From: Phlegmacium glaucopus
Lineage: Eukaryota > Basidiomycota > Agaricomycetes > Agaricales > Cortinariaceae
NCBI GenBank assembly: GCA_015039465.1
Contig: MU130548.1
Location: 250,294-314,293 of the forward strand
Length of the DNA stretch: 64,000 nucleotides
Direction of reading: 5' to 3'
In this document: piece after piece, positions 36,032 to 48,372 of the stretch
Layout: the number at the start of each line of letters is the position of its first letter
How positions within the stretch are numbered: the stretch's first letter is position 1
Notes under the pieces: model-generated
Databases searched by the model: none
Seen by the model: the letters and a program-made list of their open reading frames with translations, nothing else
Told to the model about the DNA's origin: nothing
Program-made: the position numbers and the translations under genes

Positions 36032-37392
36032 TTCGGCTACCAAATCAAATTTGTTCATTAAATTTGTTCTGAGGACTTCCATGGCTTCTTTAGTATCCTT
36101 ACTTACTTTGTTCTTGATCCCTGGTGTTTTTTTCCTTCCCTTTCGTTCATTTTAAAGATAGGTATTCACGGTATATTTTTACAAGTTTTGTCAGTAATGT
36201 ATTTTGACAAGTTCAATATAACACCCGCACTGCGCAATAAATTGATTCGCTAGCGAGTACATCAACTTGGGAAGCGTCCTTACTTGCTGCAAGAGTCGTT
36301 TACCTTCAATCAGGTGATTTGTGCCGGTTTAATTCAGAATCATTACCTTCAGACCCATTGTCAGGAGTGATTGGAGATATTCAGGTTCATTTCCGGTGAG
36401 TCTGAAAAATGGGATCGAATGAACATATGCGAAGTCGTTCATGAGGCTCGACGAAGCCGATGGGAAGTATTTGAATTCTTTTTTACATACCATCCATCAA
36501 ACTTTTGCTTCACAAGTGACAAGCTCGTAAATGTCCATACCAGGTCAGGTTTATCAGATTTAATTCAGAATTGAAACTATAAACACGGTTTCTGCATCCA
36601 TCTGTGCATAGTTCTAGGCAGACCTTACGTAAACTACCGATACTTCGAAGATGTTATGTCGATCACTCCGTATATGGATGGAGTCGGACTACCATGGACT
36701 GTTTGGCCTCCAAAAACATAAGCTGCTTTTGAACTGGCTCCTACATAACCATCGCTTGGTACATAGGGCTTTTGTGGAAACGACTGGCATCCTGTTGCAC
36801 ATGCTCTAATGGTTGCTTTCACAAGCTCATTTTTTAGCCGCCCAGGCAGGGGTCTTTCTCAACTCTCGAAAAGGCCTCAACCTTCAACTTTATAATGACA
36901 TGTTTCCGGATAGAGGGGCTCAGGCTACATATCAGAACTTGAAGATATGCAGAAACCCGAGGTAACTTTTGTTGTCTAAGCTGATCTCTTCATTCTTAGC
37001 ATCTTCCTCAACATCTGTGAGGTAGTCATGTCGATTCACTGGGACAGTTGCGGAGTCAATTTGCCGATTCGATTACACCAAGCATCCAATGGTCATCTTC
37101 CATTTCTATCTGCGCTATGGCCAACTCACATTCTTCGGAGAGGGTTCGACTCCACGGTTGAACTAAGAAGTGTCTTCCATAGTCTGTGCGTGAAGAGTTT
37201 GAACGTTGTCATCAATCCACTTGGTATGGTGGTGCAAAGTTCAAGTGTGGTGACACTCCGTCTCTTTTGAAGGATTCTTTCGGGTGGAGGTTTCCGAGAT
37301 ATTGGCGTGCTAGTCTGTTCCCTTTTTATTGTGCCACTAAATGTTCTCTCGTCGTTATTAAGAGAACGCCAGGAACCTGTCTTCTGAACTTG
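36032..37392. other. Intergenic DNA at the edge of the transposon island
   Basis: About 1.36 kb with only short, unrecognised ORFs. Probably old, decayed sequence; no clear repeat end seen. Confidence 0.35.
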
Positions 37393-38014
37393 TAGTGATG
37401 CCGAAGTTCGGTTCAGTCCGGTTCTCTGACAAATTTCGAGAACCGAGAACTGGACCAATGGTTCGGTTCAGGTAAACTGCTGAACTTTGGACCGGACCAC
37501 CGGTTCTGGTCAGGTTCAGGTTCGAACGCGTTCGAACCTGTAAAATTTCTCATGCACCTACCAACCAAAAAACGGCTGAATTCTCATGTGGTAATTCATT
37601 TTGGTTTATTCAGAGGTTGTGGTTCAGTGTTATACTCCTTTCCACGTGTTTGAAAGGTTGGCACTTATTCCAGCAAGCCGGACTTGTCCGGGCTGTCCTG
37701 CACATATTACTATAAAGAGTAACCAATGGTGAATATGATCAAACCCCAGCACCAAGGAGTCACAGAGGCACTACGCCACACTGGGGAACAATTATACAAC
37801 GAAAATACCCTGCCAAACCTCCTAAAAATCAGCAATTTCTGTTGGTGAAAGTCCAAAGTTCAGTTCAGGTTTGAACCTATCAGCAAGACCTTGAACCTTG
37901 AACTGGACTTCAGGATCGGTTCAACAGTTTCTCTGAACTTTGGACCGAACTTTTGGTCCGGTTCGAGAAGTTCAGGTTCGAACCACGGTTCAGAACCGAA
38001 CTGCAGCATCACTA
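37393..38014. mobile_element. MITE-like element with 22-bp terminal inverted repeats
   Basis: The left end tagtgatgccgaagttcggt and the inverse of the right end (tagtgatgctgcagttcggt) match over 22 bp with two mismatches. Subterminal DNA on both sides is packed with gttcggttc / gaaccgaac words in both orientations. The 622-bp body has no transposase. The flank ttctgaac lies 3 bp outside the left end and ttctgaag directly outside the right end, which may be a decayed 8-bp target duplication. Class is probably hAT-like, but uncertain. Confidence 0.65.
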
Positions 38015-38224
38015 TTCTGAAGGATCTGTGGCAGGAGAAATCACTGCATATGGATCGCAAAGCAATTATCTACCTGACGCTGCAGGGTAGCTTGTGGCAC
38101 CTATGCTCTTGGTGCTGACGGGCTGGAGACAGAAATGCAGAAATGGGTTACAGAGCTTGCTCTAAAATCGAAATGGTTGAAGGCAAGATGCTTTGCCATC
38201 ACTTGTCCGTTATCAGTGTTTTCC

Positions 38225-39225
38225 TGTTGCAAAGTCGTATTGTGTTAAGTTCAAAACAAGGGGTCATGTTGGAGTAACACCGGATCGGACGGAACGGAAC
38301 CGGAACAAGTAACGGAAAGGACTTTGGCCTCAGCGTATGTGCTGTGCTGCCCAGCTCCTACAATGTCCTGATTTCAGGAACGGAAGAGAACGGAAAGTTG
38401 GAAGACCTCAGTGACTTAGAGGACGAACAAGAGGAGGAAACTAAGATGATATTCGAACTGAGGGAAAACATACAAGTTCGAGTACTTTAAATATAAAAGG
38501 AATTGCAACCAAAATATAGAATATAAATATAAGTGCTGCGTTCTGCTCCTGGAAAAGGTCCTGTTACGAACTTTCTTTTCTTTTTCTTATCTCCACCGAA
38601 CATGTGCTCGTTTCACCTACATGCTTTTCACCTTCCCTCTTTCATTTCCGTTTACATATGCATTCCTCACCTTTTTCATCGTTTCACCTATTTATACTTA
38701 TGCATACCTTCCTACATGTGGACGCTTCACCTTATGCACGCCCCTTTTACTTACTATAAATACGCTAGTTACACCAGATGTAAACCTTAGCTAATTCTTG
38801 AGAATCCAACTTAGTTGTCTTGCTCTCGAAACATCCTCAAACTCTTAAGACGCTGCCTTGACTATCTTGTCTTGGTATTCTTCTGAGCTCAGAACTATGA
38901 AGAACCAATCTTATACGACTGTTTACGGCCAGAACCTTCTGAGCCGTTCGAAGTTGTAACAGGTCCTGCATTCTTGGGTGAATAATCCATGGCTGGTGTG
39001 CTGACTAATAGTGGGAAAGTGATGACAAAGGAATAGTTGTTATGACAAAGGTGTGGTAAGGGGTTTGGGATATCATTGGAAGAGTTGGAGTGATACGGAG
39101 AAGTCTCGGAGTCGGACGTAGGAGGAGTAGAGTCGGAGACAAGGGAAAGTACTGGAACAGAGTATGGACTACTGGAAACAACTCCGATGGAGATGGACCA
39201 GAGTAATGTGTGACGGAATGTAACA
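38225..39225 (+). mobile_element. Solo LTR, interrupted by a second LTR
   Basis: Starts tgttgcaaag and ends ggaatgtaaca. It matches, in reverse, the copy at 40271-40867 over its length (for example caagttcgagtactttaaat and ggtgaataatccatggctgg). Its continuity is broken by the insertion at 38562-38961. No coding domain. No clean target duplication at its ends. Confidence 0.7.
38562..38961. mobile_element. Nested 400-bp solo LTR with 5-bp target duplication
   Basis: Starts tgttacgaac and ends gttgtaaca, the TG...CA ends of an LTR, and is flanked on both sides by ggtcc (38557-38561 and 38962-38966). The related element at 40271-40867 is uninterrupted at this position, which confirms a clean insertion. 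No ORF of interest. Confidence 0.75.
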
Positions 39226-39664
39226 TATTGCCAATGTGGTTGAACATATGTGTTTCAAGTTGGTAATTCTAAGGATCTCTCTACCAGTCTCTCGGAGCTG
39301 GTATATTACAGGTTTATATTCGAGATACTTGGGCACTTGTCCCCACCCAAATCTACAGAGCGAGTCCTTGTAACACTGTGCCAGCTTTTCAATCCTCATA
39401 CTTGTGCAATACAATACACATCAGATGCATACATAATATGCAGAAGGTGATTCCTGCAGATAATTTGGAGATTATAGAAGGGAGCATAGATGGCAGGAGA
39501 TGTTTGAAGTATTCTGGGGTATCTGCAAGGTATTTGCCACTACATTAACAGGGGTTTTCTTATAAGATTGAACTTTTTGGATGCTTTCTTCCATGGAGGT
39601 CAATATTTGAATGAAACAATGATTGAATTTGTAATAATACAAGGTGTTTTAAAGGTATAAACAC
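39226..39664. other. Spacer between mobile elements
   Basis: About 440 bp with no gene or repeat end recognised. Confidence 0.3.
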
Positions 39665-41169
39665 GTCCAGAGTAGGGCTGTGCACCGTCACCATAAACTA
39701 CGGGTTTATGGGCGGGTTTGATGGGTAATTACCTGTCCCGTTGGAGCCTTTTCCTCCCCAAAAACGGGCCGGCAAATTTACGGGTATATACCATTGAACC
39801 CGTGGGTGAAGCACCGTCGACGGCCGTCATACGGCTGTTGTCTGGGAAATTTTTGCTGGCGTTTGAAAACTGAGTATTGGGCCTTGTTCCCTTGGACTTG
39901 GTACCCTCAGAATAGGTACTCACAACATCTATCTATGGCTGTAAATTCTTTGTTGAAAATATTTCTATGGACTACGATTTCTGGAAATTTCTGATATTTA
40001 TAATTCTTATATCTATAGAAAACAAGCTCTGTACAAAATTTTATGGCTAGGATTGGCTCTAGCCTGTTCGACGGAGAATTTAAATGAGGTGAGTGGAGTT
40101 TGAACTTTGAAGTATGCAAGCAAATTGGCTGGCCTGGGAATGTGACTGATGTGACATTAATTTTCAAACACCACCTTTTGCAACTTGTGATGCTGGCCAA
40201 ACACTGGCAAAGTTCTCTCCACCGTGTATTTAATCATTTTTTTACATACATAGATATAATAGAAGCATATTGTTACATTCCGTCTTACGTTACTCCGGTC
40301 CAGCTCCGTCGGAGTTGTTTCTGGTAGTCCGTACTCCGTACAGTGCCTTCCCTTATATCCCGAACTACTCTTCCTATGTTCAACTCCGAGACTTCTCCGT
40401 GTCATTCCAGTTCCTCCGTCCATACTCCAAACCCGTTATCACTTCTTCGCCACTACCACTATTCTTTGTCATCATCTTTCCCATCATCAGTCAGCACACC
40501 AGCCATGGATTATTCACCCAAGAATGCAGGACCTTTTCCGGGAGCAGAACGCAGCACTTATATTTATATTCTATATTTCGGTTGCAATTCCTTTTATATT
40601 TAAAGTACTCGAACTTGTAAGTTTTCCCTGAGTTCGAATATCAACTTTGTTTCCTCCTCTTGTTCATCCTCTAAAGTCACTGAGGTCTTCCGTCTTATTA
40701 CTGCTTCTTCCGTTCCGAAATCAGGACATCTTAGGAGCTGGGCGGCACAGCACACACGCTGAGGCCAACGTCCTTTCCGCTTACTGTTCCGGTTCCGTTC
40801 CATCCATTCCGGAGTAACTCCGACGTGACTTCCTTGTTTTAAACTTAACACATATGTACCTTCAACACAAAGCCAAAGGGCCAAACTGACCAGGAAATAC
40901 AAGTCTGAAATGATTTCTCAAAAACATTCAAAACTAACCAACAATAATATATTTTATGATGATTTGACTCAGACTCATTATTTGAGGCAAATCCTGGCAA
41001 ATTGGATGAGAAGGAAAATACCCGTATACGGCCGTTTTTGACCTGTACCATACCGTCAAGGATTTAGGATGAGGAAATACGGGACGGCCGTCGAGACTTG
41101 GCAGCCATTACGGCCCGTAAAATGACAGCCGTACCCGTAATACAGGCGGTGCGCAGCCCTAGTCCAGAG
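39665..41169. mobile_element. Non-autonomous hAT-like element with exact 8-bp target duplication
   Basis: The element proper is 39673-41161. Left end tagggctgtgcaccg; right end, read inverted, tagggctgcgcaccg: 15-bp terminal repeats with one mismatch. The flanks gtccagag (39665-39672 and 41162-41169) are identical, the 8-bp duplication typical of hAT transposons. Subterminal acgggt / cccgta words are repeated at both ends. No transposase. A 597-bp solo LTR sits inside (40271-40867), leaving an original element of about 0.9 kb. Confidence 0.88.
40271..40867 (-). mobile_element. Solo LTR inside the hAT-like element
   Basis: Same LTR family as 38225-39225 in opposite orientation. Read on the minus strand it starts tgttgaaggtac and ends ggaatgtaaca. 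No internal retroelement and no clean target duplication seen. Confidence 0.7.
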
Positions 41170-41765
41170 TAGTGCAATATTGATGCGACACTGTTTCAAA
41201 GTCCGAAGATTATATAAGTTTTTTCTGACACGGTTGGGGGGGCGTGATAATGAACAGGACTACCCCCCTCCCCACATGATATTTTTTATTTTAATCCTGC
41301 CATCCCCTTGGCATACTACAATAAGATTCATTTTTAAATTATTTATCACCCCAGGTAAATCATCACAAAATTTAAACAGCAATCAAGAAGTTTCTTAAAC
41401 ATCTTCATTTACTGCGCTAGTCAAGGGGGTCCAGGAATTGTAAAAACGGCACGGGTCGGTAAAATTTTTTAAGGCATTTTGACCTACCCCCCCTCCTTCC
41501 AAAAAGGGTATGTTTTTGTCCAAATTAGGTATGTTTTGATGGGATGTGGTCGGATCATCCAGTTATAGGTGATCTCCATATGTTTTCTGACTCTCCATAT
41601 ATTTTTTAACAATCTTTTATCACTTAAAAATATAAATAACCTTGCCCAGAAGGCAAATATGAACTGTATCTAGCTATGTTATGATGATACAGGGGCAGAA
41701 ACACTGTCTAGTAGCAGGAAATGTGTGTTTAAAGTGATACTAGAATTTTTTTTTAAGCCCTCAGC
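41170..41765. other. Spacer between hAT-like and Plavaka elements
   Basis: About 600 bp with C-rich and T-rich runs (tacccccctcccc, ctaccccccctcc). No gene or element recognised. Confidence 0.35.
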
Positions 41766-42388
41766 CCCAGTGAAACTCGGACATGTGATTTCCTGTGATT
41801 TTCTGCGAATATCGGAGCCCAACAGACAAACACAGCCAACCGCAGATTTTGTCCAACAATGCAGATTTTTTTCTGCGATATTCTGCTAAAAATATATCTC
41901 AATATTTTGTTGTCGCAGATATTTCTGCTTCAGGCTGCGATAATCTGTCTATTATTTATATGATATATATTATATATATTGATATTATTAATTTGATAAT
42001 ATACATAAATTTTGTCCCTATTGGCATTCCCTCTACCCTCATCCTTATCCTTGGCCATTGCAATCCTTCTGACTCTTAAAAACACCTCAGAATAGACATA
42101 ACATACATTAGAAAGAGGGTATGATAAAAGCAAGTAGCATATACGCACCAATTTCGCACCAATTGTGAGCTGTGTGTTGCCATTGATGACAAATCTGGGT
42201 GTGTGACGAGCTTCAAACAGCAACTTAGTGTACATCAGCATTTTGGCAAAATAGATTCGGGGTTTTCTTTGGTTTTCACTGGTTTCCGGGTTTCCCAACA
42301 CCCGGAAACCCAGAAACCCAGAAACCGATAATGCCTCGACATATTAGAAGGTTACTCTACATAAACTAATATAAATCTAATTGTAAAT

Positions 42389-45300
42389 CTAATTGGTGGT
42401 CAGAAACTCGTGGGCATGATGATCTACAAAACGGTTTACGAAGAAAGATTGAAAGGAATCTAATGCATCATGGTGACTGAAATCATCAGGGACTCGTGTT
42501 GAGCCATAAATCGGTAAAAGGTGGGCTGCACGAGCAATACTGTCAAGCTCAACGACTTCCACATTTGGGACACCTTTGCGATCACATTCCAACTGGACTG
42601 GCCACATTCCAGTATCCTCGTCAGGATTGTCATCATGGACAAACCAATTGATCAAGGCGCAAGAAAAGTCTTTTCGACGATAAGAAAAAGAAAAGAAAAG
42701 AAGAACTCGACCGATCTCTATGCCTTGCATCCCTAGCTTTGATTCATCGAGGACAACAAAAACAGTATCGCGGCGTGGATGACCGTAGAAATGGGGAGTT
42801 GACCGAATTATCTCACGTTTCATGCCCCCAGCCCCACAAAGATCGCTTGGGGCATAGAAAATAGAGACGGCAGAGTGATAGACCTTGATCTCTCCGTCAA
42901 ATCGTGGGAGGTTTTCAATGGCTGGGAGTAGGGGGGCTGAGTTGGGGTTGTCGTATAAGTATAAAAATTGCTGCAGAGCAAACGGAAACTTCGGCTGGTG
43001 AATGTATGCTGCAAGTTGATGAAGGCCTCGTGGATAGCCATATTCTGTATGTAGATGGTAGCATGAGCTCTGAGTTTAATTTGCGAAGATAAGTTGGACG
43101 CACGAAATTTCGATGCAAGTTTTACATCAAAAAAGGAACCCTGTACTTGTTCACCCAGTTGTGCAGCCTCATCATCTTCCTCAACCTCATCTCCACTGGC
43201 ATCATCAAAAACAGCACCACCACCAGTGTTATCTTCACCGGTTCGGGCCCCTGCCATGTATGAGGATGTTGATCCAAACAGCATCCCACGATCTAAGAAA
43301 ATCTGACGCAACGAAGCCATCTTGTCCATCCGGACAATGGTCCGAAGCATTTGGATTAGCGCACGGAATCGACTCGACCGACGCCAAGGCTCCTTTACTG
43401 CCTTAATATGTTTTGATTCTGTAATTGACGAACAAAGGCCGTTTGGAGATCCAAAGAACTGAATTGCATAAAGGAAGTGCTTGAGAGCGTGTTGACGTGG
43501 CAATGAAATTGTTGTGCGAACACCAGCCTGGATGAAGATTTTGCGCAACTGGTGGAAACGCTCAACACAGCAACGGAAATATTCAAGGGCAGGGCCTGTG
43601 ATGGCGTTTCGGTGGGCTATGTAACAGGCATCCATGAAAGCGGCAATACATTGAACCATGGCAGAAGGAACATAGCCAGCAATAGCAGCAAGAAATACCT
43701 AGTTGCCAGTTGTTGGTCTAGGCTAAAATATGTGATAGCATTACCCAAAACTTGCCTTCATCAATGCCTTAGAGTCATCACCAGTCCATTGGTTATAATC
43801 CCAGCCGTCAGGAAATCTTCGTAGTCCAGGGAATGGTGGAACAGCTGATATACTACTGAGAGAGTTAATAATAGTAATGAGATAATGTTGGCCAGTGAAT
43901 GTACATACCGATGGTCTATGTCCTCAACAATTTCCAGTGCTTTCTTTTCACCGTGAGTGATGTGTAAATACTCTGCAACCCAATCGACAAGATGGTCTTT
44001 GAATGTGCCCTTGATTAATTGGTGGAGAAGGTCAGGAGCGAGCAATTCGTGGATATCTGCACGCGGGAAACTATGTGTAAAGGGCTAATGAAAATTAGTA
44101 AAGGTCTCATTTGAAAGATGATGAACATACCACAATATCGTGTCTCACCCCAAATTCATCCCAAAGTATCCCAGGATCGAAGTTCATAATGAGGAAATCC
44201 GTCTTCTCATGCAACCAGCGGTGGCTACCTGGATCATCAAGGTTTGTTGGCCTAGCATCACATCTAGAATAGAAAGGAGCAATATCAGGTAAAGAAAAGG
44301 TGAGGAAATAAGAATTAGAACAAACTTAGGACACCAGTTCGAGACAATTCCTGCCAGCCAGACCTGCTCAGGGTAATCAGCGATATATGGACCAAGACTA
44401 AAGATGGCGCGTCGGAAGTGTCCATCTGGACACTTCACAATCTTTGGCTTGCTCATGTGTGGCTTTAATGGAGAAAAAACCACCTCCAGGCAGGCATGGT
44501 ATAGTTGCCGAGAGAACTTTTGGAATTCAGGCTTTTTGCGCTGACATTTGCTTGCTACATAATGATTCAGTGAAAAATCTAACACGGAATGCTTAAAAAT
44601 ACTGACTCTTGGGGATTGGCAAGAATGCGACAGGAACAACAGCATTTCCATGCCCTCGTCGTGCAGTGTTTGATATATTTCCAGCTGAAGCATACACTGG
44701 ATGGTATTCCTGATGACCAGTCGCAACTGAGACTGTTGTCTTATCACTACCAGCAATCACTGGCACAAGCATGGAACCATGGGCGGATTGGTCCTTTGCA
44801 ATTGTGTCCTAAGAATTTGCTTAAAAAAATGAATAAAATAATATAAATAAAGTACCGCTTCACGAGTAGCCCAATACCCCGACATGAGGTGAGAATAGAC
44901 TCGGTCACCTTCAGAATCGTACTCCTGATATGGGGTATACTCAAACTGGCCATTGAACTCAGTTGATGAAATTTGTTGCTCGAGTATTGCCAGGACATCT
45001 CTTGTATTGAGTTCATAGCTGGTTTCCATCCACTGTGGTGGTGTTGAGGGTTTCGGACCGGTATACTGAAACTGATAGGTCTTCCAACCAATATCTCCAC
45101 TATGGATGGCATCAATAGTTGCATAGAGTTCATCAGCGTTCTTCCAAGGAACGCCATTGGAAGCTGAAGGCCCATGTTCGGATTTGTGTTTGATGACTGT
45201 GGCACGCCAGAGGTCCAAACCTTCACCAATGACATCTGCAGATGACTGGAGTCGGACGTAGTGATAGTGGGCCCAATCAAAGGCAAGTCTATCTTCAAAA

Positions 45301-45619
45301 GGTGCCCATGGATTGTTGAGGTCGTTGGGATGAGCTGGTGGAGCTGGTTGAGGTTCCGGAGTTGGCTCATTGAGGAAGGAACCATCAGTGGCACATGGGC
45401 AGGCTAGGGAGGAAATGAGACAGTTAGAAGGCTTGAAATAACGAAAAAAAAGAAAAAAAAAATACCATTGAGGTGGCAGTGATGAATCCGTGTGTAGTCT
45501 TTGACATTGGGAGGAAGGTTGAGTTCAGGGTGTTTGCTCTTCGTATGGCGGAGGAGGCCACTGCTAGAGGAACACTTTTGACCACAATGAAGGCAGTCAT
45601 AGGCAGGAGCTGGGGCCAT
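42389..45619 (-). CDS. Plavaka transposase
   Basis: The start MAPAPAYDCLHCGQKC at 45619 leads into a C2H2-like finger (C-x2-C, then H-x4-H in LLRHTKSKH). Diagnostic Plavaka words follow in order: GYWATREAD, HQEYHPVYASAGN, YIADYPEQVWLAGIVSNWCP, ADIHELLAPDLLHQLIKGTF, FPDGWDYNQWTGDDSKALMK, CITESKHIKAVKEPWRRS-like SSITESKHIKAVKEPWRRSS, IHQPKFPFALQQFLY and HFYGHPRRDTVFV. About nine short introns; stitched exons show no stop. It cuts and pastes the element. Exact exon ends were not all fixed. The catalytic acidic residues were not placed individually. Confidence 0.87.
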
Positions 45620-45848
45620 ATGGGTGAGAGATCTTGATTTCGTTAAGTTGGGGGAAAGTTGGACTAGGCGGTTGCATTGGAAAAAGTTGAACTAAGGGAC
45701 ACCGGCAAAAACCATTGAATTGTAGGAGCTCAGTTTTCCACATTTATTTGCCTAGGCCACGTCACTGGCAGCACCTTCCAAACGACTCCCATTCCCTATT
45801 ACTTCTTTCCTGCAATAACTCCCTCCCTCCAAATCCTCAGCACAACTA
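45620..45848. promoter_or_regulatory. Divergent promoter of the Plavaka gene pair
   Basis: 229 bp between the two start codons; both transposon genes must be driven from here. Confidence 0.5.
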
Positions 45849-48372
45849 TGGCTCCTCGCAGCACTTGTATGACCTCTAAACCACAACCCGCTACTCGCAC
45901 CACTGCAGCCACCAAAAAGCCCAGTAAGAAAGAAGAGCAGACAGTCAAAACAAGTGGCCACATACCTTTCAACATGGGACCTGTCGATACAGCGGATCCA
46001 AGTGACAATGCAACTACTGTTCCTAATGGTGATGCCAATGATCTTGAAGCTGCACCTGTCAGAAAGCCTGGTACACGCAAACGTGAGCGAAAGGCCAAGA
46101 ACAGTCATGAGATAGACGACCCACCAACAAAACGACCTAAAATAGCCAAAGACACCACCAAGGTCCAACTGGATGGGGAAACACCTGCTGTTGAACCTAA
46201 GAAGAAAGGTCGTCCACAAAAAGTGTTGCACGCACCTCCTAAGGATGATGCTCCTCCACGAGATCCTCTTCCAGTTCGTCCAGGTCGTAACAACCATCCT
46301 GGTGTTGTTGATGCGAAAGCAACTCGCCGAACGTCACATGAAGTTGAAGCTGAACGTCGAGCAATGCGCCTCGCATTGGAAGAGAAGGAGCGTGCATTTG
46401 AGGAGGCAAAGCGTCGGTATGCTCAGATGAATGTTGACGAAGAGGACCTTGACAATGAGGTTGCTGAAAAGAACTCTCAACGTCTCTCAGTAGCAAATCA
46501 CATCCTAGGAAAAGATGGTCACAAAGTTGAGGAGGTAGACGATGGCGAGGCATTTGATTTTGATGAAGTTAATGGTCTGGCATCTTCTGAATTGGAGGAG
46601 TCAGATGTCGAGCCTGTGAAGAAGAAAAAGGTGAGTCTGCTGTGTAGGAGCTTCTTATCATACTAATCATCCTCACTGTTTTAGGCGAAGAAGATAGTCA
46701 GGGGGATGACTCGAAAAGAGATTGAAGTCATGGCAGAAGACATACGTGGTGGAAAAGATGATGGGCATAAGAAAGGAACAGCAAGGTCAAATCCACCTGC
46801 GTGAGTCAAGCTTCGATTGTTCACATGCCTGCCTTAGTAATGATGTCCCAAATTTTACTTATACCAGTGCGTTGGGCGCTGACCCCAAGAAATACCAAAA
46901 TGCGGGACTTTGCAAGAAAGCCATCAGGAATGAACTATCAGAGCCTTATGATCCACTGCAATGTGGTGGCCTCAGCAATGACGATGCTAACGCTACCAGG
47001 CCGCCGTCTGTTCCTCCTCCTTGCCATGACTCCGAGTCTGTGCAGCCTATTTCAACACCCATCTTCCCCAACAACCTCAAGCGTGATCATACTCACAAGA
47101 ACAATGTATGTTTACTTGAATCCGATTGTTACTATCTAAGCCTGTTCTTACTTCTGTTCACCTCAGCTTGTTGCAGTTGCCGAAAATGTTTTAGATTCTG
47201 AAGTTGCAGTAAAGGCAAGAGTTCATGATTTCAATGATGCGTTGCTGGTGAAATACTGAACTACTTTTTCAGGGTTCCCAAATCAAACAAAGCAAACCAA
47301 AGAAGTTGAAGAAACCAGCTGCTTCAACCACAGAGCCCAGCGCCGCAACTGCTGGTGGATCTAGTAATGGAGCTAGTGATATTGCTACACAATTCTTGCA
47401 GGATCCTCGCTGGGCAAAGGTCTTTATACCAACAATAACCCATGCGTTCTATGTATCTCGCGAGCCCTTCCTCGAGTGGACTCCAGAAGCCCCAGCCTTT
47501 CTCGCAACAGTTCAACGCGTTTTCAACATGTCCTTTCTGAATGTCACTTTCACGCTGACAGCCGATAATGTGATTGTCAATACAGTGAGTAACATATCCG
47601 TCCCAACCTCAACAGTCATAGTTGCTGAGTGATCATTCTCTCAAAGGCTTACCAACGGCTCAAGAGCCGCAAATCAAAAATCGCCAGCGGCACTTTAAAC
47701 ACTGTGAAGGTCTTTTTTGAGAAGCCTGAATTTGCGGGCCAACCCGAGAAAATTCGTGAATATGTTCGCTGGGCTTTGCGGGGCGATGGCCCGGCATACT
47801 ATCGCATTCCAACCCCCAAAGTGTGCACAGTGAATAGAGATCACCCTAACTATATTGTAAGTTCAGTCCTTTGCAAAATTGTACTGTCTGAGGCTTAAAA
47901 TCAATGGTATACTAGCAACCAGATGGGTTCCTTCAGTCGGAATTCATCCATCCACTTGCACAGCAGTTCCAGGAATATGCAAAGAACTCGGTTCTGAGCC
48001 CTGCACTCAGTGCACAAAATCCACCAAAAGGACTGTACGCTCTCATTCTGGCAGCAGTAAGTTCATGTTATGTCCGTTTGCTATCTAAACTAACAATATA
48101 TTATGCTCTGGAAGGTAGAGCGTGCATTCTTTGCCCATCGCAAAGGCACCTTCGTCAAACCGCCTAACTTTGCACGAGACAATACTTGGCGAAGCCTTGT
48201 CGACTTCTACAGTCATCTGGATTTGTTGAGCGTAAACTGTTGGAAGTCCATGTTTGAATTCAACAGCGGTGGGCACAACGGCGATGATAGTCTTTGCGGT
48301 GACGAGTCGATGATTTCCACCTACCGTGCTGGGTTGTATATCCCTTTGAGTCCCCAGAAGTCCTATGCTTAA
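45849..48372 (+). CDS. Plavaka accessory protein (basic N-terminus, DUF6532-like C-terminus)
   Basis: Starts MAPRSTCMTSKPQPATRTT. The N-terminal 270 residues are charged and low in complexity, with nuclear-localisation-like runs (KPGTRKRERKAKN, PPTKRPKI, EPKKKGRP) and a predicted coiled coil (LEEKERAFEEAKRRYAQ). After several introns comes a folded part: DPRWAKVFIPTITHAFYVS, FEKPEFAGQPEKIREYVRW, ALILAAVERAFFAHRKGTF and a Trp-rich segment near the end. That part resembles DUF6532, common in agaricomycetes. Being divergent to the transposase within the terminal repeats, it likely helps transposition or binds element DNA; this is inference. Its reading looks intact. Confidence 0.7.

Noticed and set aside
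38225..40867. The two related LTRs as ends of one retrotransposon
   Set aside because: They are in opposite orientation and separated by unrelated DNA and a hAT end, so they are independent solo LTRs.
45752..46297. 181-codon minus-strand ORF
   Set aside because: Antisense to the low-complexity first exon of the Plavaka accessory gene; composition is that of a shadow.
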